Of a stretch of DNA of 64,000 nt, positions 10,501 through 24,570 are shown one piece after another (positions within the stretch are counted from its first letter, which is position 1; each line of letters opens with the position of its first letter). Below the pieces are notes generated by a model. That model was given only the letters and a program-made list of their open reading frames with translations, made no database searches and was not told the DNA's origin. Both the position numbers and the translations under genes were made by a program. The DNA is from Dicaeum eximium (taxonomy: Eukaryota; Chordata; Aves; Passeriformes; Dicaeidae): the NCBI GenBank assembly GCA_013396995.1, contig VWZP01006072.1:124001-188000 (forward strand), in the 5' to 3' direction.

Positions 10501-13129
10501 ATCAGGATGCAGATCAAATAAAGGGGACTGTTATATTCTTCTTCAATTCTACTGGAGGAAGATCTTTGTGTACTTCAAGTGGCAGTGCCTCTTTCTCCAC
10601 AAATGATTATATGCAACTCTGGAAAGAAGACAAAGGACCTATGGGCTAGAAAAACATGGTTGAGATAATCCCTCCTGCCCTTCTGAGAAACAGTCACATG
10701 AGGCAATGTGACTATGAGAAGCTTGCCAATCTATGACAGGTTTTTTACATCTTTGCTGATATTCTTCCTTCTTTCTAGATCAAAAGAGGAATTCACTTCT
10801 GGTGGACTGGACTTGATGCTTAATTATCCAAAGAACTGTGTCAGCTGCATGTCTCTCTAGGTGATCATTCTCACCTGCTGGGGATCTGTTCCACTCCAAG
10901 GAAGTCCTGAGAAGACTAGAGAATGGCATTTTCTCGAAGTATCAAAAAGATGCTATGCTTTTCTGAGTATATCTGTTCTTTATCCTTGTGCAAAATGATA
11001 CAAGCAGGTTGAAACCATAGACCACACCATCAGGTTAAGATATCACACTGGTCTAACCAGGAAGGAGAAATTTTTGTTCAGAGAAGCATTTTCAGAGAGC
11101 TTACTCAGACATAATAAAATAATGAAAAATAATTTATCATTCAGAGTCACAGCTGAACAAGTGATCACTTGCCACGTGTCAAAATTCCTTTGAGATCAAA
11201 CAGGAACTTCAAGACAGCACCCACAGAAAAACAAGTCAAAATCCCAATGAGAATTCTCCTACTCACTCTCCATCCAGAAAATAATATTGCCCAAGACAGC
11301 GAGAGTGATCCCCAGATGTGCTGAACCTGCCCATCGCCCAAAGACCATACAAAGTCCCCTGAAAGGCTCAAATGACCAAAAGTTCCTTTTGCATTTTGGG
11401 CAGCCAGGTATGACTGTGCTAAGAAGGCCTACGTATTTCCACAGCTACCTCCTCCACAAGAGCTGAACTTCTGAAACAACACATTTCCTCAGCACTTAAA
11501 TTACTCTTCCAAGTTATTGTTCAGAAACTTGAGGGGCAGAAATGAGTTCATCGAGAGATGAAACCCTGGAGCAAAGAGGAACAAAAAAGTGGATTCCAGT
11601 AGCTGCTCCTACCCCCAGTCACACAGCCTGCATGCTGCTTATGGGGCAGTACACACACTCTGCTCAGCTGTCAGCTCTCCACTGTCAGTGAAGAAGAGAA
11701 GGAGAACTGACAATATGCACTGCAGGCAAGCCAATCCTGAAAAACCAGTGGCTTTTGGCATTAAAAAGGCTTAAATCAGAGCCCTGAAGACTACACCTCA
11801 ACACGTATCACACATTAGGAACCTGCAAACCTTCACTTGGGAAAGCTGCTTCCTTGGTCATGGTCTCTGCATTTAGCTTCATGCATCAAGGACATGTTTC
11901 TAATATCAGCAGAACTCATTTCAGCTAGTGTTTTCCAGAGAAAGACTAAGCAGATTTTGCAGTCCTCGCAAAGGTCAACGCCACATTAGTCCTCACCATC
12001 TGTGGCTTAATTAACTATAGCTTCCTCTGGCTGCTTAGAGGTTTTCTGATAATTTAGGACACGAATTAGATGGAAACTAGTACGTAACCAACTTGACAGT
12101 CCTGTTTACAATGTTTACAAAGTGTGCACTGCACACTGAAATAAGCATTTTGTCAGGACTTTAATGGTAAAGGGACCACATTTAAATTCAAAGAGTGCAA
12201 AAGAAAACCTCAAAGTGTCCTGAACCTTCAGTTTTGTTCTTGTTTCGTAAGTGAATATTAGCTTCTATAAAATAAGCCCCCCAAACCCTTTTTTTCCTTT
12301 TGCAGTAAGTCATTTGTACAACTGCACTGAACTTCAGCTGCATAGAAATTAGGTATGAGAACTGCAGTGTGAAAACAAGCCAACACTTCCCTACTGATTG
12401 CCACAAGTCTTTAGAGAGCAAAACAGTGGCAGCAAAAAGCACTTTTTAAAATCTAAACTGCTGAGAATTTATACTAGTCCTCTAATTCCAATGTTTATTT
12501 TCTCCCATGAAAAAGATTAAATATTGTACCTGCACCCAGCCTCAAACACATTCATGCCAAGTTTTACCCCTCATTTGAAAGCAGGCCTGTACAACTCTTC
12601 TTATTTTCATTCCTTGATAACCAGCAAAATCCTTTTCTTTTTCTTTCATCTTTCACTGATTATGTCACCTGACATATGTGATTATATCACTGATCTGTAA
12701 TCTCTTTCACTGACTGTAATTTTTAACAAACCTTCGATCTTAAAATTGTCCTGCTTGACATCGGAGTGAGAAAAACACAAAATGCAGACAGGCAGAACAC
12801 CAAATACCATAACAAGAACATCACCTATGAACTGGTAGTATCCCTCTGCCCTGCTACCAAACTTTTCTTCCAGTGGCAAAAGATAAGAATCTAACTAAAA
12901 CACAGAAAAACTGGCAGCAGCTGACACCCCTGAGGGTATTACCAGGCAGGCACTGCGGCTGACACACAGACCACACCAGAACTCAGGAGGAAATTACCAA
13001 TTCTAGACGAGTCTAAAGACACATCTCCTGCAGCTTCTTCCTAGACACATAGCACGCATAAACCACTGGTAAACAGTATATTCCTGATTTCTCTGTGACA
13101 AGTGAAAGGCTACCCCAGCTGCCATGGCA
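7566..13129. other. JMJD1C intron 3, left part: nothing recognised
   Basis: This is AT-rich intronic sequence between exon 4 and the 13.1-kb CpG block. It ends at a clean TTTAG acceptor. Open frames reach about 85 codons and resemble no family I know. A short palindrome (AGTGTGC-ACT-GCACACT) lies at 12121-12137. No mobile element, tRNA or microRNA hairpin was recognised by eye. Confidence 0.75.
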
Positions 13130-13660
13130 CTGCAGCTGGTGGGCAGGAGGTCAGACAGGCACCGCAGGGCTGCCCTGCACAGCCAGACCAGCAGCGCTTT
13201 CCACAAGGCACTGACCAGGCCAAGCTCCCTCTCGCCCCACGCTTCTCATCAAGGGCAACACCGCCCACAAACACCGAGGCTGGAAACCTAGAAAGGCTAG
13301 AAAGTTTTTTGGGGAGATTTTAACTTCCCAGTTTACCTTAAACGGCTTTGTCTGAGCCGAGAGAAGAGGCTTAGGCTTACCAGGCGACGCTAGCGCTTTC
13401 TATGTAAACCCAACCCACACTTGACCTATTTTCTGCTGTTCTGAGCGCACAGTCACAATTTACCTCATTCAAACCCGGCAGCTGCTGGGCTACATCTGAA
13501 CCAGTTAAGTCAAGCTTGAAGGCACAACCCTGACCCCTAAAGCAGAAGCAAAGTCGAGGCGAGGTCAGCGCTGCTCACACGTGCGCGGAGGCACGGCCGC
13601 ATGGGGAGGGCAGGGACGGGCAGTGACGCTCGCGGGGCCAGCACAGACAACTGGGATCAC
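13130..13660. promoter_or_regulatory. CpG-rich block inside intron 3, possible weak alternative promoter
   Basis: CpG density rises sharply here in an otherwise CpG-poor intron: by hand I count 19 CpG between 13331 and 13640, against few per kilobase outside. On the minus strand, the direction of JMJD1C, there are good donor-like sites, for example CTG|GTAAGC at about 13380. The block sits upstream of exon 4, which holds the short-isoform ATG, so a first exon here spliced to exon 4 would be productive. It could equally be an enhancer, or an old GC-rich repeat. Confidence 0.35.
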
Positions 13661-14142
13661 TAATCCCCACCCAGCAAGGGGCTCTGAACGCACTGCTCCA
13701 AGGACAAATGTTTATAGATAGCTCAGACCACAAACATTTAAGATTAGGGGTTATTTTCAGTCCGTAACAGCAACGACTGTATTTCTGTAAGTAGGAAGTT
13801 AAAATGACAAGGGGAAAAAAAGATGAGGAATACAAATTTAGTGATTTTCCAACTGTCAGTAAAGTTAACATTTCTCAGAAAAAGCTTTAAATGATTTTTC
13901 TGCTGCTCCCCACTCTTCCCTATGCATAATACTTCTCCCCACACACTCCTACTCCCTTCCTCATTTTACCTCAGGAGCTGAAACTGATTTTAAAATTTTA
14001 ATTATCAGGTTTGAGAATCAGGGGATCAGGTCTACATACACTTCTCCAAATCCTGAATTCAGGCTTGAGGATGCATCATTACACGGATTTGTTCAGTTCT
14101 GGAAGCATAACTGACAGACTAACATTAGGAACATAAATACAC

Positions 14143-14157
14143 GGGGGGGGGGGGGGN
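14143..14157. repeat. G14 homopolymer ending in an ambiguous base
   Basis: Fourteen consecutive G are followed by a single N at 14157. The ambiguity is probably a sequencing or assembly failure at the homopolymer. Confidence 0.85.
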
Positions 14158-14534
14158 AGTCTAATGTTCTCCATGATTTTAACTGAACACGAAAATCAAC
14201 AGAGGTCTTTGCCTTCCTGTAACTATCAATACCTTAGGTGAAATGGGCATGGTGTAAAACTTACATTTTACAAGTCAGTTTATTATTCTTCTATCTGTAC
14301 ATGACAATCTGGTATGGGAAGGCAGAGGGGAAATCCGAAGACCATTAACACAGACAGGATGAACATCCAGCAGGAAAGTAAGCAACAACCAATGGATAAG
14401 CAAAACCAAACCTGGGCTAGACAAGTATTATCAATAATCAGCCTAAAAATTGCTTTAGTGACATCTACAATAGTCGTGCACTTGAAAATAGTAATTTAAA
14501 AAACAGATGATCCTTATGCTCACCAATTATTTTA

Positions 14535-14550
14535 CTCTCTCTCTCTCTCT
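14535..14550. repeat. (CT)8 microsatellite
   Basis: Eight uninterrupted CT dinucleotides in intron 3. Confidence 0.85.
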
Positions 14551-16608
14551 AAGCAGCTAGGACAATCGGGGTCAGAAAAGCAAACACTTCCCCAAAGTCA
14601 GGCATCTTTTAGCATCTAAGACTTCCCCAAAAAGTGGTTCCTATCCACAAAACAAAGGGGCTTTCAGCTTCCACCTAGAACACTGTGCTGACCATTTGTA
14701 CTATTCACATTCTCCACATAAACACAAACAAAGGTCAAAAGAACTACATAACTCCATGTCCACCTTCTCTCTCATTTTGCTGACACAGCCACACATTTGC
14801 TTTTCTTTCATTTTCCACTGAATCACATTTCCTTCCGCTTCCTCACGGCAGCCTCCACATATTTATCACCACCATCTCAGCAATATGCAACTTGTACAGA
14901 TTTGGCTTTTTTTTCTTTTTCTAATTGTAAGAGAAACAGGGAGGGAGTACTGGTCCTAAGCCACGCAGTCATGTGGTGATACTGGAACAAGCCTTTTGAG
15001 TCACTAAGGAACTCAGTGCCACGATGGGAAAAGAAACCTCAAAGTGCAGACATTTCCCTGAAGCAAGCAATTAGCAGAATGAAGTTGATGCTAACAAGGA
15101 GACCTGCTAAGTAAGTAGATTGAAGAAATCTCTTTTGTACATTGATATTAAAATTTAAAGTGAGAACCAGACACCCTGTGAATTGTGAACAGCTTTCAGA
15201 GGGTATTCACCAAGACCCAAATCACATCAGCTGAAGGACAAGCTGTTTGGATGAAGGCATCTTTAAGCAAAAAAGTACATTCTGTGGATCACTAATTGTC
15301 TGGACTAGTGGGCTGCTGGAAAGGCAGTCAAATGCAACCAGAAATCAAGCCAAGACACGAGGCTTGCTCAGACACTGACCACTCTCCAACAGACACATCT
15401 TCCTGGCATGAAGGACAGCAGAGCTTACCTGTGGCAGCTGGCAGGGCAGGTGGAAAGGTGGAAGGCTGTGCACCACAAATGACTGACTGGACAGGACATC
15501 TCTCAGCAGTCACCTCCATGGAATCTTTTAGCAGTTGCATCACTCAGCAATACCATTCTGCTTGAGAGACTACTGCTAACTGAGAGCTTCCTGAAGTGAA
15601 GAGCAAAGGCCTCTCAATTCAGTTCTGCAGAAGAAAACTGCAGAGAACTGTCCAATGCGTGCCAGTGTGATGACAGATCCTAGAATCAACATCACCTCCT
15701 AGAGATATCCATCAGTGTATCACTCTTGTGAATGACTCCCTGCTCTGGAATTTGAACTACCACCAGCTTAGATTACCAACAGTAATCACACAGCTACATA
15801 GTCTCTTCTGCATATATCTTCAATCCTATTTACCAAATAGGAACTCTGGAAACCTGCAACTTTCCAGCCCCTTTTCTCTATAACTCATGAGGATTATGGG
15901 CAGAAAACAAATCCCTACCAACAGTAAATATATTTTAACTTTTTTCATCCAAATGTTCTTGAAACCCAGCATGTTTTAGTCCACTGAACTACATCAATGT
16001 TTTACTTTCCAATGGCTTTAAGGGATTTATTTGCTAATATGTTTCTTAGAATACAAATACATACATGTTGACCCACATGCTAGTGTATTATGAAAGTAGA
16101 TCAAAATAAAACTAGTTTTTCTCACATTTTAAAAGTACCACTGTATTTGCAGAGAACTTTTCAAAGTTAATTTCTAATAGGATTTACGGCAACACTGCCT
16201 TTTTTTCCTGTAAAGAGCTCCATTATAACCTGCTGGAGCCATTTTAGGAATTTTCCCTATAAATACCAGATCTGGTCAGCTGGGACATATATCACAGATG
16301 GATTAACACTATAGCTCTCTGCAAGTCTGGAGAAAGCAGTGGCTATGCCCTTTATAGAAGTGATGAACAACAGTCTTGCAAAGAGGAAAGATTAAATTGC
16401 TAAAAAAAAACCAGAAAACAGGGATGTTTCAGTTATTGCTGCAATAAATTCCCTGGGGTAAACTTAGGAAAGTAATTCAGAATTTAAAACTGATACAATG
16501 ATCTTCTATTTCACAATATTTTTTCATAGATAAATCTCCTAGCATGCAGAAGCAAAAAATTCCTATTGAAGACATAATTCAAAACTGAACTACATCACTT
16601 GGGGAAGG

Positions 16609-16609
16609 A

Positions 16610-16640
<31 letters not shown>
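16609..16640. repeat. A-rich tract (A19-GAG-A10)
   Basis: Nineteen A, then GAG, then ten A. No SINE, LINE or processed-gene body was recognised upstream, so I treat it as a simple repeat rather than a retrotransposed tail. Confidence 0.8.
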
Positions 16641-19600
16641 CTCAAGCCTGTCAAGCACCATAATTTAGCCACCAAGTCTTACGCATTCTGAAACCTGCTT
16701 TAACCTGATTTTATCTGCTGTATACCAAAATGGTGGGACGTGGTGATAAGAAGACAACAAAAAAGAAGAAAACATTCAAATGGGGTAAAACCCCTGCCTC
16801 CATGCTTAAGATATAATTTCTCAACTGCATACTTAAAATTCACAACTAAAATCACAAAAAATGTAATCATTAGTGAGATGCACAGAAATTACTATGATTC
16901 AAACTCACTTGCTCAGCAAATACACTAAAATACTACCCTCAATAATACCAATAGAAACACTCAAGTAGAGGAGGTTACAGGAGAAGAATGGGAATAGTTA
17001 ATTTTAATTCCACTCAAAAGACAGGAAATGTTTGCTAGATTCAAGGGGGGGGTGTCGGTATTTACAAACAACGTAGTAAAAAGACTTTATAACTGTAATT
17101 ACTAGTGTATTGTTAAAAAAAATAACGTTCTGTACGTGGAGCCCTCCACAAGCCCTTAGTAAAGTTATTCCAACAACTAAGAAAATAGCAAGATTCACAC
17201 TTGGTTTTAATTTTAAAAATTCAAGTTGGTATAAAATTACTTGAGTTTCTCCCCAGATGTCTGGCCTGGAAAAAGAATTAGATACACAGACCTGGAACTG
17301 CTATAGCTCTCAACATCTACTAACTATAGCTTGCTGAAGGCTGTGGAGCAGTTCCCATGAAGCAGTAACCCCACACTCCGAATTATTACTTCTATTAGTG
17401 TCATTTCAAAAATACATTCTGTAAGAAAAAGGTCTAGAGTGGCAGCCAGAACAAAGGGACATTGTATCCAAGGGAGGAACGAAAGCAAACAAACCCATGA
17501 GCACTCCACCAAATGAGCCAGTGTGTTTATCATGTCAAGATAAGGCTTCATTTGGGTGAGAACACATTTTCATGAAACTCAAGTTTCCCCCTACCTGAAA
17601 TGCAGGAATGCCTACTCTCTTCCTGCTTTGGGTACAAACTCCCATGCAACACCGCAGAGTTTACCTGCATTCACACTTCTGGGATCCCTAAAGCACCAAG
17701 GATTCCCTATCCCAACAAAGAGCAACTTGGGAAACCAACTTGGGAACACAGGGGCAAAGCAGCAACTGGTTATAATGTGAAACAGACTTCTCTAGGAGCT
17801 TGACTTTAGTCTGGATTACAGAAGCAGGGTTGGTCAAGACCACCACGTAAGAAAAAAACACTTATAACTTTCATTTTTAATAGATGAAATGGAAATTTTA
17901 AGGACACAGAGCCAATAATAAGGCTTCCTTCACTTACTACTGATATTTTCCACAGATTTTTACTGGTGAAAAAGTAATCATTTGTGATCAAACACAGGAA
18001 ATTTTTGCCTAGAAACACTGGATGGATTTTTAAACTCAGTAATCCCAAGCATGGCTTTTCAGAAGTACTAAAATATTTCAGCAAAAGGATTTGATATTCA
18101 CCTCCAAAGAAGCAGCAGGTTTTGTTCCATCTCTTCCGTTCTGAAATCCAAACTTTTAATTATTTACTTAAATACTACCTCCTAGAGTAGGATTAATGAA
18201 ATCAATTATTTGAACTGGTTTTTCAGAAATTGTAGGAAGAATATGACAGAGGAAGGAAAACTGCCTTCCTATGGATCTGAGTGTCATCTGCATTGTAGCA
18301 ACCTCAGTTTATCCCAAGGACCTCGCAACTCTTCCCCTGTTCCTCCTTGTGTACCTTCCCCCAGCTCCACCTGCGCTCCCTCCCATCCGGAGGAGTTTGT
18401 GGCAGCTCCGTCACCTTCCTGCTGACTGAGGGCCTTCCTCCACACTGCTCACTTCCCTAAGGCTTGGCAGATCTGAACAACTCCGCTCCTGCGTCAAACC
18501 TTGCTGAGACAAAAAAGTGACTCAAGTTCTTACTTCTGAACAGATAAAACAGGTAAAACAGAAAGGTGACATTTTATTCCACCTCTTCTGAGAAAACAGA
18601 GGAAGTTCTCAAACAAGAAGGTCTTTTTCAAAGAGAAGCACGAATACAGGCTTAGGGCAGATGATGTACTTATCCCTCTGACTTAACAAATGGAGGGTGC
18701 CAATCCCTCCTCCCTCATTGCTCTCCTTTTTCGAGCACTCCATGAAACTCTTCTGTCCTGCAGTGTTCCTGGGAGTGAGGACTGCTATGACTCATCTGAC
18801 CCACTTCTAGCCGGACGCAGCTTTTTGCTTCCCCACATGTTGGAGCCGTACACTTCAACTTGGATGTGTTGGTAACAAGCTGTTTAGACCATCGCTCTTT
18901 ACAAGGCTGCCAGGGAAGCCAGCTGGACTCCTTATGGGTGGTCCAGAGCCATGGGAAAGAATCGAGACAGTTCTTCAGCACAACACTGAGAGGAGTTAAA
19001 GATGCACAAAGCTGTGTGTGCCTGGGTTGCCCATGCAGGAATCGAAAGCAGGGAGGGAGCACACAGGTTCTGTGGCCGGCACCCAGAGTTCCTGAGCTGC
19101 TTCTGGCAACCTCAAAGGGTGGGACCAACCCCAAAAGCTCCTGCCTGCCTCGTTCAGTGCAGTTACAAGTTTATGGGAAAAGCAATTTTCAGCTGCAGTA
19201 GTTATTTTTAAGCCTGAAGCTTAAAGTAAGAGAAGTCTGAAAGAAAGACGAATGCACATATAATTATGGGGTGCTTAAAATACAGACAGAAAAATACTAT
19301 TTTATCCCTGTTTCAAGATGTTTAAAGAATTTTTTTATGTGCACATGTCATTACTACACAAGCCCAGCTTACTAGCTCTTACAAGCAAGCAAGTCATGGA
19401 ACCCAAAGGCACCCAGGTCTGAAATATCCCATGGCTGCCCATAATGAACAGAACAGCAGAGCAGTGGTATTGCCTATGGCCCTTCACTCAAGTCTTTCTT
19501 AATGGCACATATGACTTGAATTTGTAATAGATCAAGATAAGTGTATATTAGATCCTGTATCTGATGTACCTACTTCATGATTTGTGAGAAAGTTTATTAT

Positions 19601-22116
19601 TTCAACAGCCTTGAAGGCATGTTAGACATTTGACCTGCCAGCATTCAGACGTGCCACACACATTTAGAAAAAGAGCAAAGTACAGGTGCCTATCACTGTT
19701 CATGCAACACCTCCCACAGGGGATTTCTCACTGCCCTATCTCTACATCTGCAACCTTCAGCACAGAGGTAGACAGGCAGACTGTACCATTTTGAAACACT
19801 AAAGCAACCAGGCTTGTCTTNGGAGAGTGTAAGGCCTGAAAAGAGATTTCACAATAAATACCCATTCTTAGCAAGACTTTTTTTTTTTAAACCAAATAAG
19901 CAAGAGGACTTTGTATGTCCACCCTTCCACTTTCCTCCTGAGTGGTAAAATAGCTTTTCCAGAAGTTTAATGATTGTGAAGAACTTTATTTGCATTCTGT
20001 CCTGCCTCCACTGTGCACATTTGCTCCAGTGCTGTATGCTCAGAAATCCTTTGGAAATACATTATCACACACAGTATGTACATATTTGGAAGTATATAAT
20101 CAATCATGCACTCTTGCTCTGCCCAACCCAGACACACAGCTGAAATGCACTCACTGCTTCAGGCAAAGCAGAGTCTTTCCAGACCTTTCCACAAGCCTAT
20201 TTTACTATGAAAAAACACAATATAAACCACTTTTTGTTATTCTTCATTTGCTTGTCCCAAGTCTAATGCAGTTGACTCCAGCTGCTTCAGCCAGCAACAG
20301 CAGAATCACACACTTGAGCCCCACAGTGTCCGTGATGGGCACTGCCAAACACCACCCAGACAAAAACACCACTCTGATGAGGTCACGCATACCATATGCT
20401 GGGCTTTAATGCTTCACATCCCCATCTATAGTCCTTCAAGTCAACGACAGTGCTTAAGCAAATTAAGGCATGATTAGCTTTGCTGCTGCCTAACTTAATA
20501 TGTGTATCACAAAACAGACACACATAGATGTCACACAACAGTACAAATAACTTATTACAGAAAACCACTGCAGTTCAAAGTATTTGATTTAGGTCACACT
20601 CATATGTGTAGACTTAACTGTAGTTTTTTTTAAAACAGCTTTTTGGAAGAAGTGTTCATTTCCAGACTATACCATGAGCCATTATAGAACTCACTACACT
20701 TGTGAATTTTTAAACTCGGAACATACATGATATATTATGATTCCAAAGTGGAATTCACATTAAGGACCTAACCTACATGTCCATTTCAAGACTACACTTC
20801 CTACAGACACTAATTTGACATAAAAATGCATGTTGTAAACTTGGTGTCTATTATTTCCTACAAAGGACAGAATTTTCATTCCATTGCTAAGCGAAGTACC
20901 ACAGCAAACGTTCACATCTGCTTTATCCTCAAGATCCCCTCCTCACCACCATAAAAACAACTACATGACTAAATGGTCTGACCATCCCAGATTAATGAAT
21001 GACTCACTCAGTCACACACAAGTTTCACATCGAGAATAATACAGTTTACATCCTCCATGAAGCAACAGAGATAAAAGCCACCGGAAACAAGTTGTAGGTT
21101 GGTGTTTAAGGCACCACACATACAGAATCCAAGCAATTTCTAATGAGAAGGGCAGGATTCTAAGCAGTACACACAAGGCAAGAGAAGAATCACATGCAAA
21201 TTCAGCAGTAAAGAACAAATTCACTGGCAAGTGTTATAGCTGGTATAGCAAACCTTGTGAAGACATGGAAGTGGGCTCATATAATGCAGCTGCATACCCT
21301 ACTTTTAATAATGATATTCATCTAGCCCTTAGCAAGGTCATTCAATCTCTTAACAATTGAAACATGTTTATTTATGCAAAGAGCAGACATGGCATGGGAA
21401 TGCATGGGTCACGATTCCCCAGAAGTCCTGCCAAAGTCTCTTTAATCTTGTTCTGGAAGAACCACTTCTGGTAACGACAGTAATTTAGTTCTTTGCCTAC
21501 TCAAACTTTGTTTTTCCTGCCAAGTCTGAAAGGATGCCAAGTGTGGTGTTTTCTTTGCTTTGAGCAGTTGTCACCTTCACACTGGACAGCAGCACCTTAT
21601 TCATGAAGCCTTTTGGCCCAATAGTTATGTGAAACACCACTGTTTCTTGATCAGAACTGATGTGAGCAGAATTTGTACCAAATAGCCGTCTGCTGCCCAT
21701 TACCAGTTCTATGAGTCTATGTAACGATGGGAAAAATTAGTCAGTAGTTAAGAATTGTATCTGAAGTGAAATGGAGTCTTCCCACACAAATTCAAACTTT
21801 GTTTGCTTTGGCAGGAAGATACTGGAATTTTAGGCACTAACAGCAAAATGCAATAAAAAAGTGTTTAGGTCAACATGGTCTCTAAGGACTTCATATTGAA
21901 AATGCGCAGCCATGAGAGCCTAAACAAAAATCTAAACGCGTTTCAGAAGACTCAAAGTTAACTCATCCCTGCAAAGAATAATTCCTCAGGTCTGTCTGCT
22001 CACAAGCAGATCAATGCTATTCCAGACTAAACAAGGGAGCAAAACTGCCATTTTTTTGCAAAGTAGATAGTAACAGGAAGTTTATCAAAGATTTATCTAG
22101 GACCTGGTACTATGGC

Positions 22117-22148
22117 AAAGAAAAGGGAGGCCAAAGAAAAGGGAGGCC
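22117..22148. repeat. Perfect 16-base tandem duplication
   Basis: The unit AAAGAAAAGGGAGGCC occurs twice back to back without a mismatch. Perfect identity suggests a recent slippage event. Confidence 0.9.
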
Positions 22149-24049
22149 TTTTAGAAAAAACATACAAGTACAAACCACCTTACATTAAGTGACTAATGGC
22201 TAGGAATGTGATTTCTAGCATTAACAAAAAACAGCACACAAAAGGAATAGAAACAACCCTCCCACTTCAGTTATCTTTGAGCAGAAAATAAGTCTCAGTA
22301 ATAAAGCTAATATTTCTGTCTAACATACTGTTACTACATATAGTTTTTGCTCTCTTGAAGACATTATCATTCAGTAAAGCTCTTATCTGTACAATTAACT
22401 TGTACAACTTGGCACCGAGATATTGCTAGCCCTGCAAAGAGACATTCCTATGAAAAACATTTCTCAAGCTTTTTATAACCATTCAAATAAAGAAATCTTT
22501 GCACTATTCATCAGTGAGCACAATGCTGTTTTATGCTACTATACTCAATATCCAAACAATATCCAGTTAAAATGCAAATGCTGGGTGCCTTGGTATTTAG
22601 AGGAATCTCTGTCAGCAAACTCCTTGTAATGTTAAAATAAACAATTTAAGTATCTTGTCATCAAACTACTCATGATGGATACAAATCAACAGCCTCCATC
22701 TCAGGTTTCAATAGGTAACTACTTGCTCCATAAGAGGAGTAAACAGCCTGATTTAATACAGAATTGCCCTCTATGTGTCAAGAACAGAGGACAACCATTA
22801 GAGAGAGAAAGCTCATCTCTGTAACTATTTTTGACAAGCTACCTCTTTGTAGCAGTTTTTGGTGAATATCTCTTTGAGAAGTGAAGTTGTCAACACTGCT
22901 AATTTCAGTATTACCGATCAAGATAGCAAGACATATTTTGTCTGTTAATATGACATATTTTAAAAAATGACACCTTTAACCTGAATGCACCTTCCCAAAT
23001 TAAGGTGCTTCCGAGTCTAATGCTCTATCAGTTAATATTCTTTGAAGGGCCCAAAATGCATAGAACATTGCTATGTCACTGCCTGGCAACAGCATCGTCT
23101 AACAAAAGGCAGTCCTCCTATGCTCAGTTTGCTTTGTTCAGATCAGAAATGATCCACTGCCAAAAGGAGATTGATTACTGTTACTGGAATAAGCATTATC
23201 AGACACATGATCGTGACAGATTTCAGGCTAAGGACAGACAGTAGCACCAGTATTTGCTTTGTAAAATGAGTCTGGAAGATTGCAGCTGGACTCTGAGGGT
23301 GAATTTACACTTCATGGCTCAGCTGATTTAAGAGGTCGCTGCTGCCAAAGGAGGATATCCCACTCTGTGTTGCGTCATCCTGACCCCCTCTGTGGAGGAA
23401 GCCACAGCATTGGATGCACCCTGGGCTAATCCAGCTCAGCCCATCGACATCAGAGGCTTTTCCCCCGCGTCGTGTCCCCCCCCCGCGTTCGGAAATCAGG
23501 GCTGTGCTGGTTTAGAGGGCTGAAGGCGCTAGCGTAGGGTCTGAGAGTGGCAACTGCTGTCTGCGGCAAAGCCAAACTGTTCTAGCAGCTCGAGTCATAA
23601 CATGTAACCTCACCCTGATGAGAAATGTTCAACTCGTTTGGCCTCCCTACCACAGACACAAAAAAGCACCAGCCCTTCCATGAACTGAACCACCCTCTCC
23701 TTTCCCTAGGATTTTCTCTCAGACACTCTCTTTTTCTAGCTCTGTATTTGGCACTGGGGGAAAAAAAAACATCTTGGTGAAGCAGGAGGGAAGAAGGGGT
23801 GTCAGGACAAAATTACATAGCATTTATTCAGGGCCATCTGTTATTCCAAGCCTCTAAGTACTATTTCTGTATCACCACAGTGTATCATCTAAGCCATAAG
23901 GAAGAATTTATGGCTATTGTAATTGCAATCAGTTCAGCACAAGTTGAAGTACCAAGTATTTTTCTATTTGTCATACAAGAGATTTTTAGACCTTCTTCTG
24001 AAGCAGCAAGGGAAGGAATCACTAATTCTCTTGTTCTTTAAATACACAT

Positions 24050-24067
24050 ACATTAATATATTAATGT
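24050..24067. repeat. 18-base perfect AT palindrome
   Basis: ACATTAATATATTAATGT is its own reverse complement. It lies in intron 3, about 500 bases from exon 3. Such sites occur by chance in AT-rich DNA, but TTAAT/ATTAA words are also homeodomain-type binding sites. Confidence 0.6.
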
Positions 24068-24570
24068 GTTTCTAATTAATTGAGAGGCACTAAAATCAAG
24101 GATACTGGAAATTTTAGCAGGCTTAAAAACAACAGTAAGAAGAGTGTTTCTTTTTTAAGAAATTAACATCTTCTGCTAATCATTTTCCAAGAGAACCAAA
24201 AATCAGTAAGTGGAATATCACTGTAATCATGCAAAGACCTGGAAATGAAAGCTTCAGAAGGAGGGATACTATCTTCTATCTGCTCTACAATTAATGGTAC
24301 TGGTTAACCTTTAAAGGGGTCACGTGTTTTAACTGAAGGTGCTACAGTAATATTTGTGGCACAGTATACCTTGACATGATCAGATTAACTGGAATAATAT
24401 AGTACCCAATATAATCTTTCACAAAACAAGGAACAATCTCTGCCAATAACCAATAAGAAATTGTTCCTTTAACACAGAACTTGAACATAAAATGCACTTA
24501 AACAATAGTAAAATCATAGCTTTTAAGTAAGTTTAATGGCTAGTTCTTATACACTATTCAAATTTCTTAC

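Larger units (their letters stand above)
13661..24570. other. JMJD1C intron 3, right part: simple repeats only
   Basis: This is about 11 kb of AT-rich intron up to the exon 3 donor (CAG|GTAAGA). It contains a G14 run next to an N (14143-14157), (CT)8 (14535-14550), an A-rich tract (16609-16640), a perfect 2 x 16-base duplication (22117-22148), a small GC-rich patch with C runs near 23.46-23.53 kb, and an 18-base AT palindrome (24050-24067). A single N is at 19821. The 139-codon frames near 18.7-19.1 and 20.0-20.4 kb show no recognisable protein. Confidence 0.75.

Noticed and set aside
14143..14157. G14 run as a functional quadruplex
   Set aside because: It is a pure homopolymer ending in an N, most likely a simple repeat with sequencing uncertainty.
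16609..16640. Poly-A tail of a retrotransposed gene or SINE
   Set aside because: No SINE body, target-site duplication or cDNA-like sequence was recognised upstream.
16730..16807. Short Lys-rich frame (MVGRGDKKTTKKKKTFKWGK) resembling a small ribosomal protein
   Set aside because: It is only about 26 codons, follows no recognised family on inspection, and lacks a processed-pseudogene body or tail downstream.
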